Notes under the pieces: model-generated
The model's database searches: none
Seen by the model: only the letters and a program-made list of their open reading frames with translations
Told to the model about the DNA's origin: nothing
Made by a program: the position numbers and the translations under genes
Part shown: positions 42,707 to 52,313 of the stretch, one piece after another
Layout of the letters: every line of letters begins with the position of its first letter
How positions within the stretch are numbered: the stretch's first letter is position 1
Assembly (NCBI GenBank): GCA_002733995.1
Contig: NVXR01000013.1
Coordinates: 21,211 to 85,210, forward strand
Reading direction: 5' to 3'
Source of the DNA: Desulfotalea sp.
GTDB lineage: Bacteria > Desulfobacterota > Desulfobulbia > Desulfobulbales > Desulfocapsaceae
Length of the DNA stretch: 64,000 bases

Positions 42707-43621
42707 TCAAAGCAGAAGCACGACAGACAGCGATATAAAAGACAATATTGTTGACAAGAAAATCGATGCTGAGGCAAGTTCTGTGTCGCTATGCAGCTGC
42801 GAACTCAGCACATATATTGCGGTAGATGCGGGAAGTGCCAGAAAAATAAGCCCCACTTTTAGAGGCACACCCGTCACCCCAAAAAGACAAAAAAATCCAT
42901 AACCGAACACGGGCAAAACAAAGAGTTTTAAAATGGCGCCGACCAACGATAACTTAAAGTGTCCCCGCAACCCAGAAAAAGTCAATCCTCCTCCGACAGA
43001 AACAAGCGCCAACGGCAATGCAACCATAGAGATAAGCGCAAGTGAATTATCGATAAATGTAGGGAAATACCCGAACGTTTGACTATAAACAACCCCTGCA
43101 ACACATCCGATAATCATAGGATTAGAAACTACCGTACGGAGCGTAATGACAAATCGCTGTTCAATTTTCAGCTTTTCACCTGAAAACCAGATCAAGGTAA
43201 ACACTGCAAATAAATTTACCAGTGGGATAACAAAGCCTATTAACAGCCCTAAGTACCTAACCCCCTCATTCCCCATACTGTTGAGAACAACAGCCACACC
43301 AATATAGGTGTTAAACCGATAACAGCTCTGAGAAAAAGATCCTGCCTGATAGGAACTCACCTTACAGAGATACATTGTAAAGGCAGAGAAGAGAAACATT
43401 GCAAAAAATGGTGCTATTCCGGCCATGACAAACAACCAGTCAATGCCACCAGCAAAAGAAGAGCCTCCAATTTTCCAGAACAACATCACAGGAAAAAAGA
43501 CATAGTAGATTAAACGATCGGAGGTTTTTAGAAATTCACTGTTAGTAAGGCCTCTGGACTTCAAAAACCGGCCAAATAGAAGCAAAACAAATATAGGAAA
43601 GAGTGAATTAAGAACTATCAA
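42707..43621 (-). CDS. AEC-family (auxin efflux carrier-type) transporter
   Basis: 304 residues from a TTG start with GAGGT upstream. About ten transmembrane segments are arranged as two five-helix halves, with the conserved NPMIIGCVAGVVY and VALPLALVSVGG segments. Bacterial members export malonate or other small carboxylates. The substrate here is unknown. Confidence 0.88.
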   Translation of the reverse strand: MIVLNSLFPIFVLLLFGRFLKSRGLTNSEFLKTSDRLIYYVFFPVMLFWKIGGSSFAGGIDWLFVMAGIAPFFAMFLFSAFTMYLCKVSSYQAGSFSQSCYRFNTYIGVAVVLNSMGNEGVRYLGLLIGFVIPLVNLFAVFTLIWFSGEKLKIEQRFVITLRTVVSNPMIIGCVAGVVYSQTFGYFPTFIDNSLALISMVALPLALVSVGGGLTFSGLRGHFKLSLVGAILKLFVLPVFGYGFFCLFGVTGVPLKVGLIFLALPASTAIYVLSSQLHSDTELASASIFLSTILSFISLSVVLLL

Positions 43622-43760
43622 AACAAGACCTCAGGTAAAACATTCATGATGTGTGCAGCGAGATTAAATACCACTTGAACTATTAACGGTTACTATACTA
43701 TTGTCTCAGACAAGAAAAGACATAATTGATATTTCATTTTAAGAAAAACAAAGTAACACT

Positions 43761-43970
43761 ATGAATGCTGAATACAGTGATCGTTTACGGGTCCTAGAAG
43801 AAAGATTTGAGTACCAGGAACAAACAGTTGATAGCCTGAATGATGTGATCATCGATCAACAGAAACAATTGACTCTACTTACCACTCAGATCCAGCATCT
43901 GAGATCACAAATGGCCGCCACCCAGGAGGAAAGCTCTGTGGGAGGCGATCCGCCACCACCTCATTATTAG
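43761..43970 (+). CDS. slyX: SlyX-like coiled-coil protein
   Basis: 69 residues, nearly all heptad coiled coil (residues 5-52). It ends PPPPHY, the conserved SlyX tail. SlyX is a small cytosolic protein of unknown function. The ribosome-binding site is weak. Confidence 0.88.
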   Translation: MNAEYSDRLRVLEERFEYQEQTVDSLNDVIIDQQKQLTLLTTQIQHLRSQMAATQEESSVGGDPPPPHY

Positions 43971-43971
43971 A

Positions 43972-43990
43972 GTATGTTCATACGTTTTTT
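43972..43990 (+). terminator. short terminator after slyX
   Basis: GTATG-TT-CATAC is followed by G and six T, just past the slyX stop. The stem is short but the T-run is clear. Confidence 0.5.
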
Positions 43991-44141
43991 ATCCAAAGGA
44001 ACAACACCTTAAAGCATACATTAATAGTTATAACCTAACATCACGCCCGGTTATGGATACTGAGATAACGTCAATGCACTTATCTCGTCGTATTTTCCGC
44101 TTACCGGGGTTAAGCCTCAATTACCATCAGGAGAATTACCA

Positions 44142-44357
44142 ATGGCCCAAAAAACCATCATACACAAAGGTTACCATGGTACAATAAAAGTGAACACGAG
44201 CGATTATTCACTCTTTGGTTCAATTTTATTTATAGACGAACAGGTAAATTATAACGGTCAAACCTTCACAGAACTTGAACTAGAGTTCCAAGAAGCGGTG
44301 GAAGCCCACATTAAGGCCAGTATTGCACAAGGCATAGAACCACCATTTTCGGAGTAA
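44142..44357 (+). CDS. HicB-like partial-RNase-H-fold protein without HTH or HicA partner
   Basis: 71 residues, with AGGAG eight bases before the ATG. The pattern YHGTIKVNTSDYSLFGSI, then NYNGQTFTELELEFQEAVEAH and GIEPPF follows HicB-type antitoxin/HicB_lk proteins. The usual C-terminal HTH or RHH DNA-binding part is absent and no hicA is next to it. It therefore may be an orphan or repurposed HicB fold. An unrelated look-alike is possible. Confidence 0.65.
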   Translation: MAQKTIIHKGYHGTIKVNTSDYSLFGSILFIDEQVNYNGQTFTELELEFQEAVEAHIKASIAQGIEPPFSE

Positions 44358-44395
44358 ATCATAACCAGTTGATCACTCAAGGAGTGAAGCCCATT

Positions 44396-45253
44396 ATGGA
44401 TGTCTATTACGCGAATGATCAATTTGTAAATGAAGAAGATGCCCTCATCTCAGTCAACGATCTCTCTGTAATCCGGGGGTATGGGGTGTTTGATTTCCTG
44501 AGAACTTACGACGGTGTACCATTTCGCTTACAGGAACACCTGTCTCGACTCAAAAATTCGGCTCGACTTATTGACCTCAACCTCCCGTATCCACTTGAAA
44601 AGATTGAAGCACTCATTCTCAAGGGCCTTTCACTGAGTAGGCACACAGAAAAAAACGTCCGTATTATCATAACAGGAGGGCTGAGTGCCAACGGAATCAG
44701 CCCTGGCGACGCACCACAACTCCTACTTATGATCACCGCTACAGAGTCCTTTCCTGCTTCCTTCTACGACAAAGGAGTCAAGCTGATTACCAGCCACGTA
44801 AACAGATTCTTGCCAGGGGCAAAGACCATTAATTACATCCCGGCCATCCTCTGCCAAAAGGATGCACAAAACCAAGGAGCCCTAGAATCCATCTATGTCG
44901 ACCAGGATGGTTATCTTCTCGAAGGTACGACATCGAACATCTTTACCGTACGGGACGGGCGCCTTATCACCCCGCCCTGTGACCGAGTTCTTCCGGGTAT
45001 AACCCGCCAGGTTGTTATTGAACTTGCCCAACGGACGATGGAGCTCATCGAACGACCTATCCATAAAGATGAAATACGACTTTTTGATGAGGTTTTCATC
45101 ACCTCTTCAGTCAAGGAAGTCGTTCCCGTCACCACCATTGATACTGTTACAATTGGTGGGGGCTCCATAGGGCCTATAAGCCAAAGCATCATGAAATTGT
45201 TCAAAGAAGAAACTGACGAATACAAAAGCCAGAAAGATACAAAAGGTTTGTAG
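44396..45253 (+). CDS. class IV aminotransferase (branched-chain/D-amino acid type)
   Basis: 285 residues from the ATG at 44396; the frame can extend to a TTG at 44369. PLP fold-type IV landmarks are SVIRGYGVFDFLRTY near the start, the catalytic lysine in GAKTINYIPAI, and EGTTSNIFTVRDG with LPGITRQVV. Family members are branched-chain aminotransferase, D-alanine aminotransferase and ADC lyase. Specificity cannot be settled here. It is 38 bp downstream of the HicB-like gene. Confidence 0.9.
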   Translation: MDVYYANDQFVNEEDALISVNDLSVIRGYGVFDFLRTYDGVPFRLQEHLSRLKNSARLIDLNLPYPLEKIEALILKGLSLSRHTEKNVRIIITGGLSANGISPGDAPQLLLMITATESFPASFYDKGVKLITSHVNRFLPGAKTINYIPAILCQKDAQNQGALESIYVDQDGYLLEGTTSNIFTVRDGRLITPPCDRVLPGITRQVVIELAQRTMELIERPIHKDEIRLFDEVFITSSVKEVVPVTTIDTVTIGGGSIGPISQSIMKLFKEETDEYKSQKDTKGL

Positions 45254-45384
45254 TTACAGCTCACTGTTAACGATTATTGCAGCCAAATATCCCGAGATAA
45301 TGCTACAATCCAGTACCAAGACCAGTAGATTACACCATTAAACACCTAGAAAAAGAGACCCATTACGTATCTCTCCTTTTTGCA

Positions 45385-47193
45385 GTGGATAAGACCAACA
45401 CAACACTGTTTTGGAAAGGTTTTACCAACAAAGCCATGATCACATTTTTAAATAAAATAGCCAAACTTGCTTCAATTCAGAATGTTCTTCTCCTCTCTCA
45501 CCAGGGAGAAATGTTGTTTTGTGAAACAAATCAACCCTCTTTGAATTTTGATCAACACACAGCGTCGTCTTTACACACTGTAATTTCAGATCTAAAACAC
45601 CCAAAAACAGCTAACCTACGGTTTAAACAAGGCTTCTTTTACCTCCATTCAACGACTATTGGCTATATTATCATCGCAATGCAAGATGAGAAAAGCCTGA
45701 AGATAATAAAAGAGGCATGCCAAAATATAGAAAAAAAGCTGCGAAAAGATACTATTGGCACGAGGGTATTACTCAATATGCTCGCCAAAGCCAATGACAG
45801 CCAAAAACCACCGTTCATCAGGGCACTGGCACCCATGGCAGACAAGGACGTTGCGATTGCTTTAATGAAAATGATCTCACAATCTAAAAGCATATCTGTA
45901 GACACAAGGGATGAGGTATTGCTCGTTGCCTGCCAGACTATCGGACATAGCGCATACTTCAAAGCGACCGACTATTTGAATGCATTGTTAACGGACCATA
46001 AATCAAAGAAACATTGCCTCGATTTTTTTATCGTTGAGGCTCTTCAAATTGCCATCCGTCGCCTCCAACAAGCCAAGCCACAAGAGCACAAGACTTCGCA
46101 ACCAACTACAACAAAAAACACCCCAGCCAAGCAGAAACAACAGAGCAGAAACAGTGTACCTGTCCCCGTAGGCCCTTCTGTCCCTCAACTACTTGAGTCG
46201 TTACCAGAGAGGAGAACCATCGAGGCACTCGCTACAAAAAACCAAAAACCTAAAGCACTTAAAATTATTATCGGCCTCATTGAAACCGCTGCTCGCAATA
46301 AACAGTTCGACAAGGCTGAAGCCCTCCAAGAATGGTTGCTACAGATCGAGCCAATGGCCCTGACAGAAAGCATTCGTGCAGCCGAATTAATAGAAGAAAG
46401 TAAGAAATCTATTATCGATGAAGAGTTTTATTTCGTTTGGAAGGGTCTTGTTAAAATCCTCAGTAACGAAGAATTTATTGGCCTCTATCATGCAATGCAC
46501 TCAAGAGTTTACGCCAGCGGCGAAGATATTGCTCAACAAGGACAGATTCAAACTGAACTTTTCTTTGTACATAATGGCAGGGTTCAGCTGTACACTCTTA
46601 TTGAAGGAAGACAAATTCCCCTTCAAATTGTTCAAGAGGGGGGACTGCTCGGCCACGACACATTTTTTGAACTATCAGTCTGGACCAACGGAGCTAAAAG
46701 CCAGGGCGCCAAAATTTATTCTTTGTCTTTTGATAATTTGCAAAAATTGGAACAGAAGTTCCCAGGAATTGAATCAAAACTATCAGACTATTGCAGCCGA
46801 CTAGAGACATCAACAGCTCTTTTACTACAGATGAAACGCTCCAGAAGAGACCTAGAAAGAAAAGAAATATCTGGAAAACTTTCTTTCGTCATGCTGAGAG
46901 TAAATAAAGAAGATACTGAAGTAACGGGCAAAGGAACCATCCTGGACATTTCCCAGGGCGGTCTCTGTTTCACTGTGCATTCTTCCAAAAGAAAAAATAC
47001 ACATCACATGTTTGGGAGGACAATACAAATCATGATCAAAAGGAGCAATTCCAACCCCCCTTTAGAACGAACAGGAAAGGTGTTGGCGGTACGAGACCAT
47101 GACATAATAGGCAATACTTACTCTGTACACATTCAATTCGACACCCTTATACCAGGATCAGATCTACGTGAGATTGTATCCTTTAACAGGTAG
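45385..47193 (+). CDS. multidomain signalling protein: Roadblock/LC7-like, cyclic-nucleotide-binding, PilZ
   Basis: 602 residues from a GTG start; an ATG at 45436 is the alternative. Residues about 20-130 resemble a Roadblock/LC7 longin fold. A helical middle and a Ser/Thr/Gln-rich linker (about 235-265) follow. Residues 366-480 form a cNMP-binding beta-roll (ASGEDIAQQGQIQTELFFVH and the GGLLGHD turn). The C-terminus is a PilZ-like domain with arginines in RRDLERKE and DISQGGLCF, the c-di-GMP loop. It probably integrates GTPase, cyclic-nucleotide and c-di-GMP signals. It is convergent with the receiver-PATAN gene, 26 bp away. Confidence 0.8.
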   Translation: MDKTNTTLFWKGFTNKAMITFLNKIAKLASIQNVLLLSHQGEMLFCETNQPSLNFDQHTASSLHTVISDLKHPKTANLRFKQGFFYLHSTTIGYIIIAMQDEKSLKIIKEACQNIEKKLRKDTIGTRVLLNMLAKANDSQKPPFIRALAPMADKDVAIALMKMISQSKSISVDTRDEVLLVACQTIGHSAYFKATDYLNALLTDHKSKKHCLDFFIVEALQIAIRRLQQAKPQEHKTSQPTTTKNTPAKQKQQSRNSVPVPVGPSVPQLLESLPERRTIEALATKNQKPKALKIIIGLIETAARNKQFDKAEALQEWLLQIEPMALTESIRAAELIEESKKSIIDEEFYFVWKGLVKILSNEEFIGLYHAMHSRVYASGEDIAQQGQIQTELFFVHNGRVQLYTLIEGRQIPLQIVQEGGLLGHDTFFELSVWTNGAKSQGAKIYSLSFDNLQKLEQKFPGIESKLSDYCSRLETSTALLLQMKRSRRDLERKEISGKLSFVMLRVNKEDTEVTGKGTILDISQGGLCFTVHSSKRKNTHHMFGRTIQIMIKRSNSNPPLERTGKVLAVRDHDIIGNTYSVHIQFDTLIPGSDLREIVSFNR

Positions 47194-47219
47194 CCTGGCA
47201 GAGCCAATACGTTCATATT

Positions 47220-48257
47220 CTATGAGTCAAGGATCTTGACAATTCCTTTGGCATGGCTTTCAGATGGGCAAGTGATTTCAATCGGTGACTTCCCCGGTAT
47301 GAGGATAGTGCTCTTGGCGGTACCATTATTTATAATTCCAACTTGAAACGCACCAAAATTTTGCTGCTCCCCGATTTGAGCCATTGCTCCAACGACACTT
47401 CTCCTTTCAATATTCTGTGAGATATCGTCAATTCTCTTAGCTGCTACCTCAGCAGCTAACACCTCGCAGATCTCAGTAAATAAAGTTGGTTGGGTCGCAC
47501 GTGAACCATCAGCCCTCTGGACACTGGGGAAATCTTGGGCACCGCCTTGCTCTGGACTTTCAAAGTCAAAAGCCTCGCTCTCCTCATCCTTCATACTGAC
47601 CGCCCGCATAATGACACTTTGCAGGGAAAGATTGATACTATTTTCCATTTCAGGACAATTATTCTCTATAAAAACGGTAGCTTCATTCCAACCAAAAACT
47701 TTAAGAGCGGCATCTAAACCCGTTATCATTCCCACCCGTGCGTCAAGCAACTGCCCGTCACTAAAGTAAAGAACCCCACCTTGTTGTGATCCATTATCGA
47801 GGACACGGGCGGTACATGTTTTCGCCTCCATCTCCATAAGTTGAAAAAAGACCGGCGGTGATACGTTGTGCATAATACCGCCCCGTGCTTCTTGCTGAAG
47901 ATATTGCATAATACATTCACCAAGTTTACCGATCCTGAACGGTTTGGTAAAATAGTCCAAAACACCGGCAGGCGGTACAAGCACCTGCATTTCTTTTTTT
48001 GATTTGGCAGAGAAAATAATGGCAGGCATCTGAGGAAAATGACTGCGGATATGGGAAAAGAGATTAACTCCTTTCATGCGAGGCATAATGAGATCTATAC
48101 AAACAAGTGAAAAACATCCGTCTTCAAGTTTTTTAATTGCATCAAGGCCATCATTTGCAAAAACAAAACTGAACTGTTCAGCAAAAACATCCAGCTGATG
48201 CCTTGCAATAATCTGCAGCACGCGATCGTCATCGACAAAGAGAATTTTTCGGATCAT
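47220..48257 (-). CDS. response regulator with PATAN (DUF4388) output domain
   Basis: 345 residues. An N-terminal receiver shows FVDDD, the phospho-acceptor in CIDLIMP (about D54), FSAKSKKE and FTKPF. A DUF4388/PATAN domain (residues about 125-220; MEAKTCTARV, GGVLYFSDGQLLDARVG) follows, with a C-terminal region of unknown fold. PATAN regulators join bacterial GTPases or chemosensory modules of motility and signalling. Confidence 0.85.
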   Translation of the reverse strand: MIRKILFVDDDRVLQIIARHQLDVFAEQFSFVFANDGLDAIKKLEDGCFSLVCIDLIMPRMKGVNLFSHIRSHFPQMPAIIFSAKSKKEMQVLVPPAGVLDYFTKPFRIGKLGECIMQYLQQEARGGIMHNVSPPVFFQLMEMEAKTCTARVLDNGSQQGGVLYFSDGQLLDARVGMITGLDAALKVFGWNEATVFIENNCPEMENSINLSLQSVIMRAVSMKDEESEAFDFESPEQGGAQDFPSVQRADGSRATQPTLFTEICEVLAAEVAAKRIDDISQNIERRSVVGAMAQIGEQQNFGAFQVGIINNGTAKSTILIPGKSPIEITCPSESHAKGIVKILDS

Positions 48258-48499
48258 GAGATAAACCAGATTCCTGTCTCGATACTATGGCTGTTGTAGC
48301 GATCGTCCGCCACAGTACCCTATAGATTGTTTTCTGTAAGAAACGTATCCTACTTCCAATGTACTAGAGTTACACCGCATTCTCCAGAAATTTTTGGCGG
48401 TACTCCTGGGACAAGAATGAGCTAACCATTGTGGTTTTACCCATAATGCTTCGCTCAAGTTTTGTGTATGAAGATCTTGCAGAGAAAAGCGACTCTTCC

Positions 48500-50803
48500 T
48501 CAGACAGCTAACAGTTCTAACCTGGCATAAGCAGCAAGAAGCACCATTTCTCCGTGCTCCTCAAACAGTACCGTGAACCTACCCTGCCTTTTATCTTGTA
48601 TAGCGACGACGGTTCCCGGCCCAAAGGCCGGATGAAAAACCATTAACCCCTCACTCATATCGCCTATTCCAAGATATACTGGTTGTTGCAGCTTCTCACT
48701 GTCAACACTCTCTTTTACGGGTGCAGGGCTCATCTTCTTCTGGCTTAACCCGGTTTTAAGACCTAAGGCTTGCAGATAGTTTTCCGCAATGATCACCTCA
48801 TCTGCGACGAGGCCCTCACCATTGCCCTGTTTATTAATGGAGTCACCAAGACCTACAGAAAGACCAATATTAGCCTCATATAAAAAACGACTTGCCCGTA
48901 GCATCCCAGGCGGAACCTTACTGAGATTCCCAGAAATATTTCGTTTTAATTGGGCGTCCACAGGATGTAGGCAGACGACTTTTTCAATTCCCCGTGTCAT
49001 TGCCACATAAAAGAGCCGCCGCTCATCTTCAAGATTCCCATCTTTTTCCCGGTCTCCATAAAAAGGGAAGCTGCCCTCCTCAAGACCTGGAATGATAACG
49101 AGAGGCCATTCTAGGCCTTTGGCTCTATGGATGGAGGTGATCAACAGGGTGTCTTCATGTTCACCATTTTTCTCCCTTTGCAATTCATCAAGTTTATCAA
49201 TGAGCCCAGAGATAGAAAGATTGTGATTCATGGCAAAAGCAATAAGGGCTTCACAGGTCTTCACCCTGTTTTCAGCCGTTGCAGAACGTGCTGAAAAAGA
49301 GTGATAGAATTCATAGAGTTTGAGTTTCTCTACCAGCTTTTTGAGAAAAGGCCCCGCCATACCAGATCGACCATTCAGACTGAGCCAATTCCAAATATCT
49401 GCCGCCTCACGGAATCTCTTCCTTATAAAAAGAGGTACATCACTATCGCACCAGCCGATAAGAATTTCACGCCCCCTGTGCATATCAGCCAACACGGTAG
49501 AGGCAAGATCCTGCAACTCGTCTTTACGAATACCTAGGTGAGGTTGGGAAAACATCGCTTCTAACTGTTTTTGCTGGTTCTCAACAGAGCCCTCAGAGAA
49601 AGTGCCATATCCGAGGTTGAGATAGCCCATGAGCGCTAAAATCTCAGAACAGGAAAAAACGTCCGCACCCCCTTCAATCCGGTAAGCAACATCCGCCTCA
49701 AGCAGTGCTAGTTCGACGGGGACAGTCTGGGCAAAGAGCCGCACCAGCACGGCGGCCTCTGACAACTGTCTACCGCTGCTCAACCACTTTTTGATTTCTA
49801 ACTGGACCGCCTTTCCACCCTCCTCTTCGACACAGGAGAGAAGAGTCTGGCCAGTAGATTCATGGGATACACAGAGTTTTTTGTCCCGTTTTCGATTATT
49901 TGCAATCAGATGATTCGCCGCAAGAGAGAGCTGGTGACCATATCGAAAGGTATATGAAAGCTGATAATTAGTAGGATTTTTAAAATCAGTTGCAAAACGA
50001 GTGGTTATATATTCAGGCTTTGCTCCTCGCCACTCGTAGATACACTGGTCAACATCCCCAACAACCATCACCTGTGCCCGCGTTCCTGCTACAATTTTAA
50101 CAAGTTGCTCCTGACATTCATTTATATCCTGATACTCATCGACAATGATATGCTCTACCCTGTTCGCAACCCAAGATGACAGTTCATCACTATCAAGCAT
50201 TGCCATCAAGGGTTCGTGGATAAGATCGGAATAAAAACGGATTCGCTCTTTTATCCTCACCTCTTCAAACCTCAGGTACGCTTCAGGAAAAAAGCTCAGA
50301 CGAGGGGCAAAGTCTTGTTCATTAAAGACCTTCTTAGGCCCTCGAACAGTTGCTTTGACCTGATCAACAAAGGTGAGAAATTCTTCAATATCGTCACCCG
50401 TGAGATAGCCATCATCATCTTGGGTGTCCCGAAACACCTCATTTGCAACCTTTCTGGCGATCCGCTCCTGAATATAGTCCTCTGTGACCAAACGATGCTG
50501 AGGTAACTCACCTTTTTTGGCAAAACTATTCACCAGACGCAAACCAAAAGAATGAAAGGTCCGCACTTCTGGAAGAGCCCTGTCCAAATAGGAGAGTTTT
50601 TCCTGCATCGACTGTGCAAAAGCGTCGCGCGCAGAGCGGTTAAACATCAGAATAAGAATCTGACCCGCTGCCACATCCGCCTTAAGTAGATGGCCAATCC
50701 TTTCCACCATGGTGGTGGTTTTACCCGAGCCTGCAACGGCGCTTACCCGTGCATGGCCATGGCTGTGTTGTACTATACGTAACTGTTCATCGGTCAGGTT
50801 CAT
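48500..50803 (-). CDS. UvrD/Rep-family superfamily-1 DNA helicase
   Basis: 767 residues. Walker A AGSGKTT is at residues 24-30, Walker B IIVDEYQDINECQ follows, motif IV is in the TFRYGHQL region, and motifs V/VI are SIHRAKGLEWPLVIIPG and YVAMTRG. The C-terminus carries a UvrD-type tail (VFHPAFGPGTVVAI). It unwinds DNA 3'-to-5' in repair or replication. The gene ends 86 bp downstream of the lpd start side and may share that transcript. The 242-bp gap after it (48258-48499) holds no gene. Confidence 0.93.
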   Translation of the reverse strand: MNLTDEQLRIVQHSHGHARVSAVAGSGKTTTMVERIGHLLKADVAAGQILILMFNRSARDAFAQSMQEKLSYLDRALPEVRTFHSFGLRLVNSFAKKGELPQHRLVTEDYIQERIARKVANEVFRDTQDDDGYLTGDDIEEFLTFVDQVKATVRGPKKVFNEQDFAPRLSFFPEAYLRFEEVRIKERIRFYSDLIHEPLMAMLDSDELSSWVANRVEHIIVDEYQDINECQEQLVKIVAGTRAQVMVVGDVDQCIYEWRGAKPEYITTRFATDFKNPTNYQLSYTFRYGHQLSLAANHLIANNRKRDKKLCVSHESTGQTLLSCVEEEGGKAVQLEIKKWLSSGRQLSEAAVLVRLFAQTVPVELALLEADVAYRIEGGADVFSCSEILALMGYLNLGYGTFSEGSVENQQKQLEAMFSQPHLGIRKDELQDLASTVLADMHRGREILIGWCDSDVPLFIRKRFREAADIWNWLSLNGRSGMAGPFLKKLVEKLKLYEFYHSFSARSATAENRVKTCEALIAFAMNHNLSISGLIDKLDELQREKNGEHEDTLLITSIHRAKGLEWPLVIIPGLEEGSFPFYGDREKDGNLEDERRLFYVAMTRGIEKVVCLHPVDAQLKRNISGNLSKVPPGMLRASRFLYEANIGLSVGLGDSINKQGNGEGLVADEVIIAENYLQALGLKTGLSQKKMSPAPVKESVDSEKLQQPVYLGIGDMSEGLMVFHPAFGPGTVVAIQDKRQGRFTVLFEEHGEMVLLAAYARLELLAV

Positions 50804-50889
50804 CTGTATTTACACGTACTTAAAAAAGAAACAGGACCGCAGTATAATAAAATTGCGGCCCTGAAATGAATATAAATATAACGAATAAT

Positions 50890-52302
50890 CTACTTCTTCT
50901 TTGGCGGCATAACGTCGGTTATGGAGCCATCTACGATCTCTGCTGCGAAAGCAAAGGTTTCAGCAAGGGTCGGATGGGCATGCACCGTCAGACTGATATC
51001 TTCAGCAGTTGCGCCCATTTCAAGTGCGAGTACCGCCTCGTGAATAAGCTCACCAGCATTGAGGCCACAAATTCCAGCGCCAATGATGCGACCACTCTTT
51101 TTATCAAAAAGCACCTTCGTCACTCCAGCAGAAGCCCCGGCGCTCAGAGCCCGTCCACTCGCGCCCCAAGGGAATTTACCCTTGTCAAAATCAATCTTGA
51201 GTGCTTTTGCCTCTTTTTCTGTAAGCCCCATCCAGGCCACTTCTGGGATGGTGTAGGCCACCGACGGAATGGTCATTGGTGTAAAGGATGCATCATGACC
51301 TGCAATTACTTCAGCTGCGACCTTACCCTCATGGGTTGCCTTATGGGCCAGCATCGGTTCGCCGATGACATCACCGATGGCGTAAATATTTGCAACGGAG
51401 GTCCGTTGCTTCTCATCGGCGAGGAGGAATCCACGCTCATCGAGGTTTAAACCAACCTGTTCAAACCCCATATCAGCGGTGTTTGGACGTCTACCAACAG
51501 CCACGAGAACCGCATCGTACTCGGCCTTTTCAGGAGCCTTTTTCCCTTCAAAGGAAACAGTAATACCAGAATCACTAGGGCAAATATCAGTCACCTTAGT
51601 CTTGGTCATGATAGTATACTTCTTCTTCAACTTTAAAAAGAGAGGTTGTACCAAATCTTTATCAGCAGGTGGAATGAGCTGTTCGAGCATCTCAACAATA
51701 GTTATCTCGGCCCCCAGTGCACTGTAGATCTGAGCCATTTCAAGACCAATAATGCCACCACCAATTATAAGAAAACGCTTGGGGATAGAAGCTAACTCCA
51801 GGGCGTCGGTTGAATCCCAGATACGAGGATCTTCAGGAACGCCCGGCAACACGAAAGGATAAGAGCCTGTGGCTACTATGGCATTTACAAAACGCACATC
51901 TTCTTCTTTGCCATCGCCTGTAACGGTAAGTGTCGTCGTATCCTTAAAAACACCTTTACCACGCATACGTGTAATTTTTCTTGCCTTACACAGACCATCC
52001 AAGCCACCTGTCAACTGCTCGATGACCTCATTTTTTTTGCCAAGGAGCTTTTCCACATCAACTTTAGGCTGCTGAAAACGAACCCCGTAGTCTGCTATCT
52101 CAGAGGCCTCTTCAATAACGGCAGCAGCATGCAACAGCGTTTTTGAGGGGATACATCCCACGTTCAAACATACTCCGCCCAATCTCTCCTGCTGCTCAAC
52201 AAGACAGACGGAAAGACCAAGATCTGCTGCCCGAAACGCAGCCGTGTAACCGCCAGGTCCGCCACCCAGCACAACTACATCAAATATTCCTGCATCATCC
52301 AT
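50890..52302 (-). CDS. lpdA: dihydrolipoyl dehydrogenase (E3)
   Basis: 470 residues. An FAD-binding GGGPGGYTAA motif is near the N-terminus. The redox-active disulfide is GGVCLNVGCIPSK (C45 and C50). A second NAD-binding GGGIIGLEMAQIYSALG and the C-terminal HAHPTLAE, bearing the active-site His, complete the enzyme. It reoxidises lipoamide with NAD+. AAGGAG is seven bases before the ATG. It follows aceF by 11 bp. Confidence 0.95.
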   Translation of the reverse strand: MDDAGIFDVVVLGGGPGGYTAAFRAADLGLSVCLVEQQERLGGVCLNVGCIPSKTLLHAAAVIEEASEIADYGVRFQQPKVDVEKLLGKKNEVIEQLTGGLDGLCKARKITRMRGKGVFKDTTTLTVTGDGKEEDVRFVNAIVATGSYPFVLPGVPEDPRIWDSTDALELASIPKRFLIIGGGIIGLEMAQIYSALGAEITIVEMLEQLIPPADKDLVQPLFLKLKKKYTIMTKTKVTDICPSDSGITVSFEGKKAPEKAEYDAVLVAVGRRPNTADMGFEQVGLNLDERGFLLADEKQRTSVANIYAIGDVIGEPMLAHKATHEGKVAAEVIAGHDASFTPMTIPSVAYTIPEVAWMGLTEKEAKALKIDFDKGKFPWGASGRALSAGASAGVTKVLFDKKSGRIIGAGICGLNAGELIHEAVLALEMGATAEDISLTVHAHPTLAETFAFAAEIVDGSITDVMPPKKK

Positions 52303-52313
52303 TTGTTGGCTCC

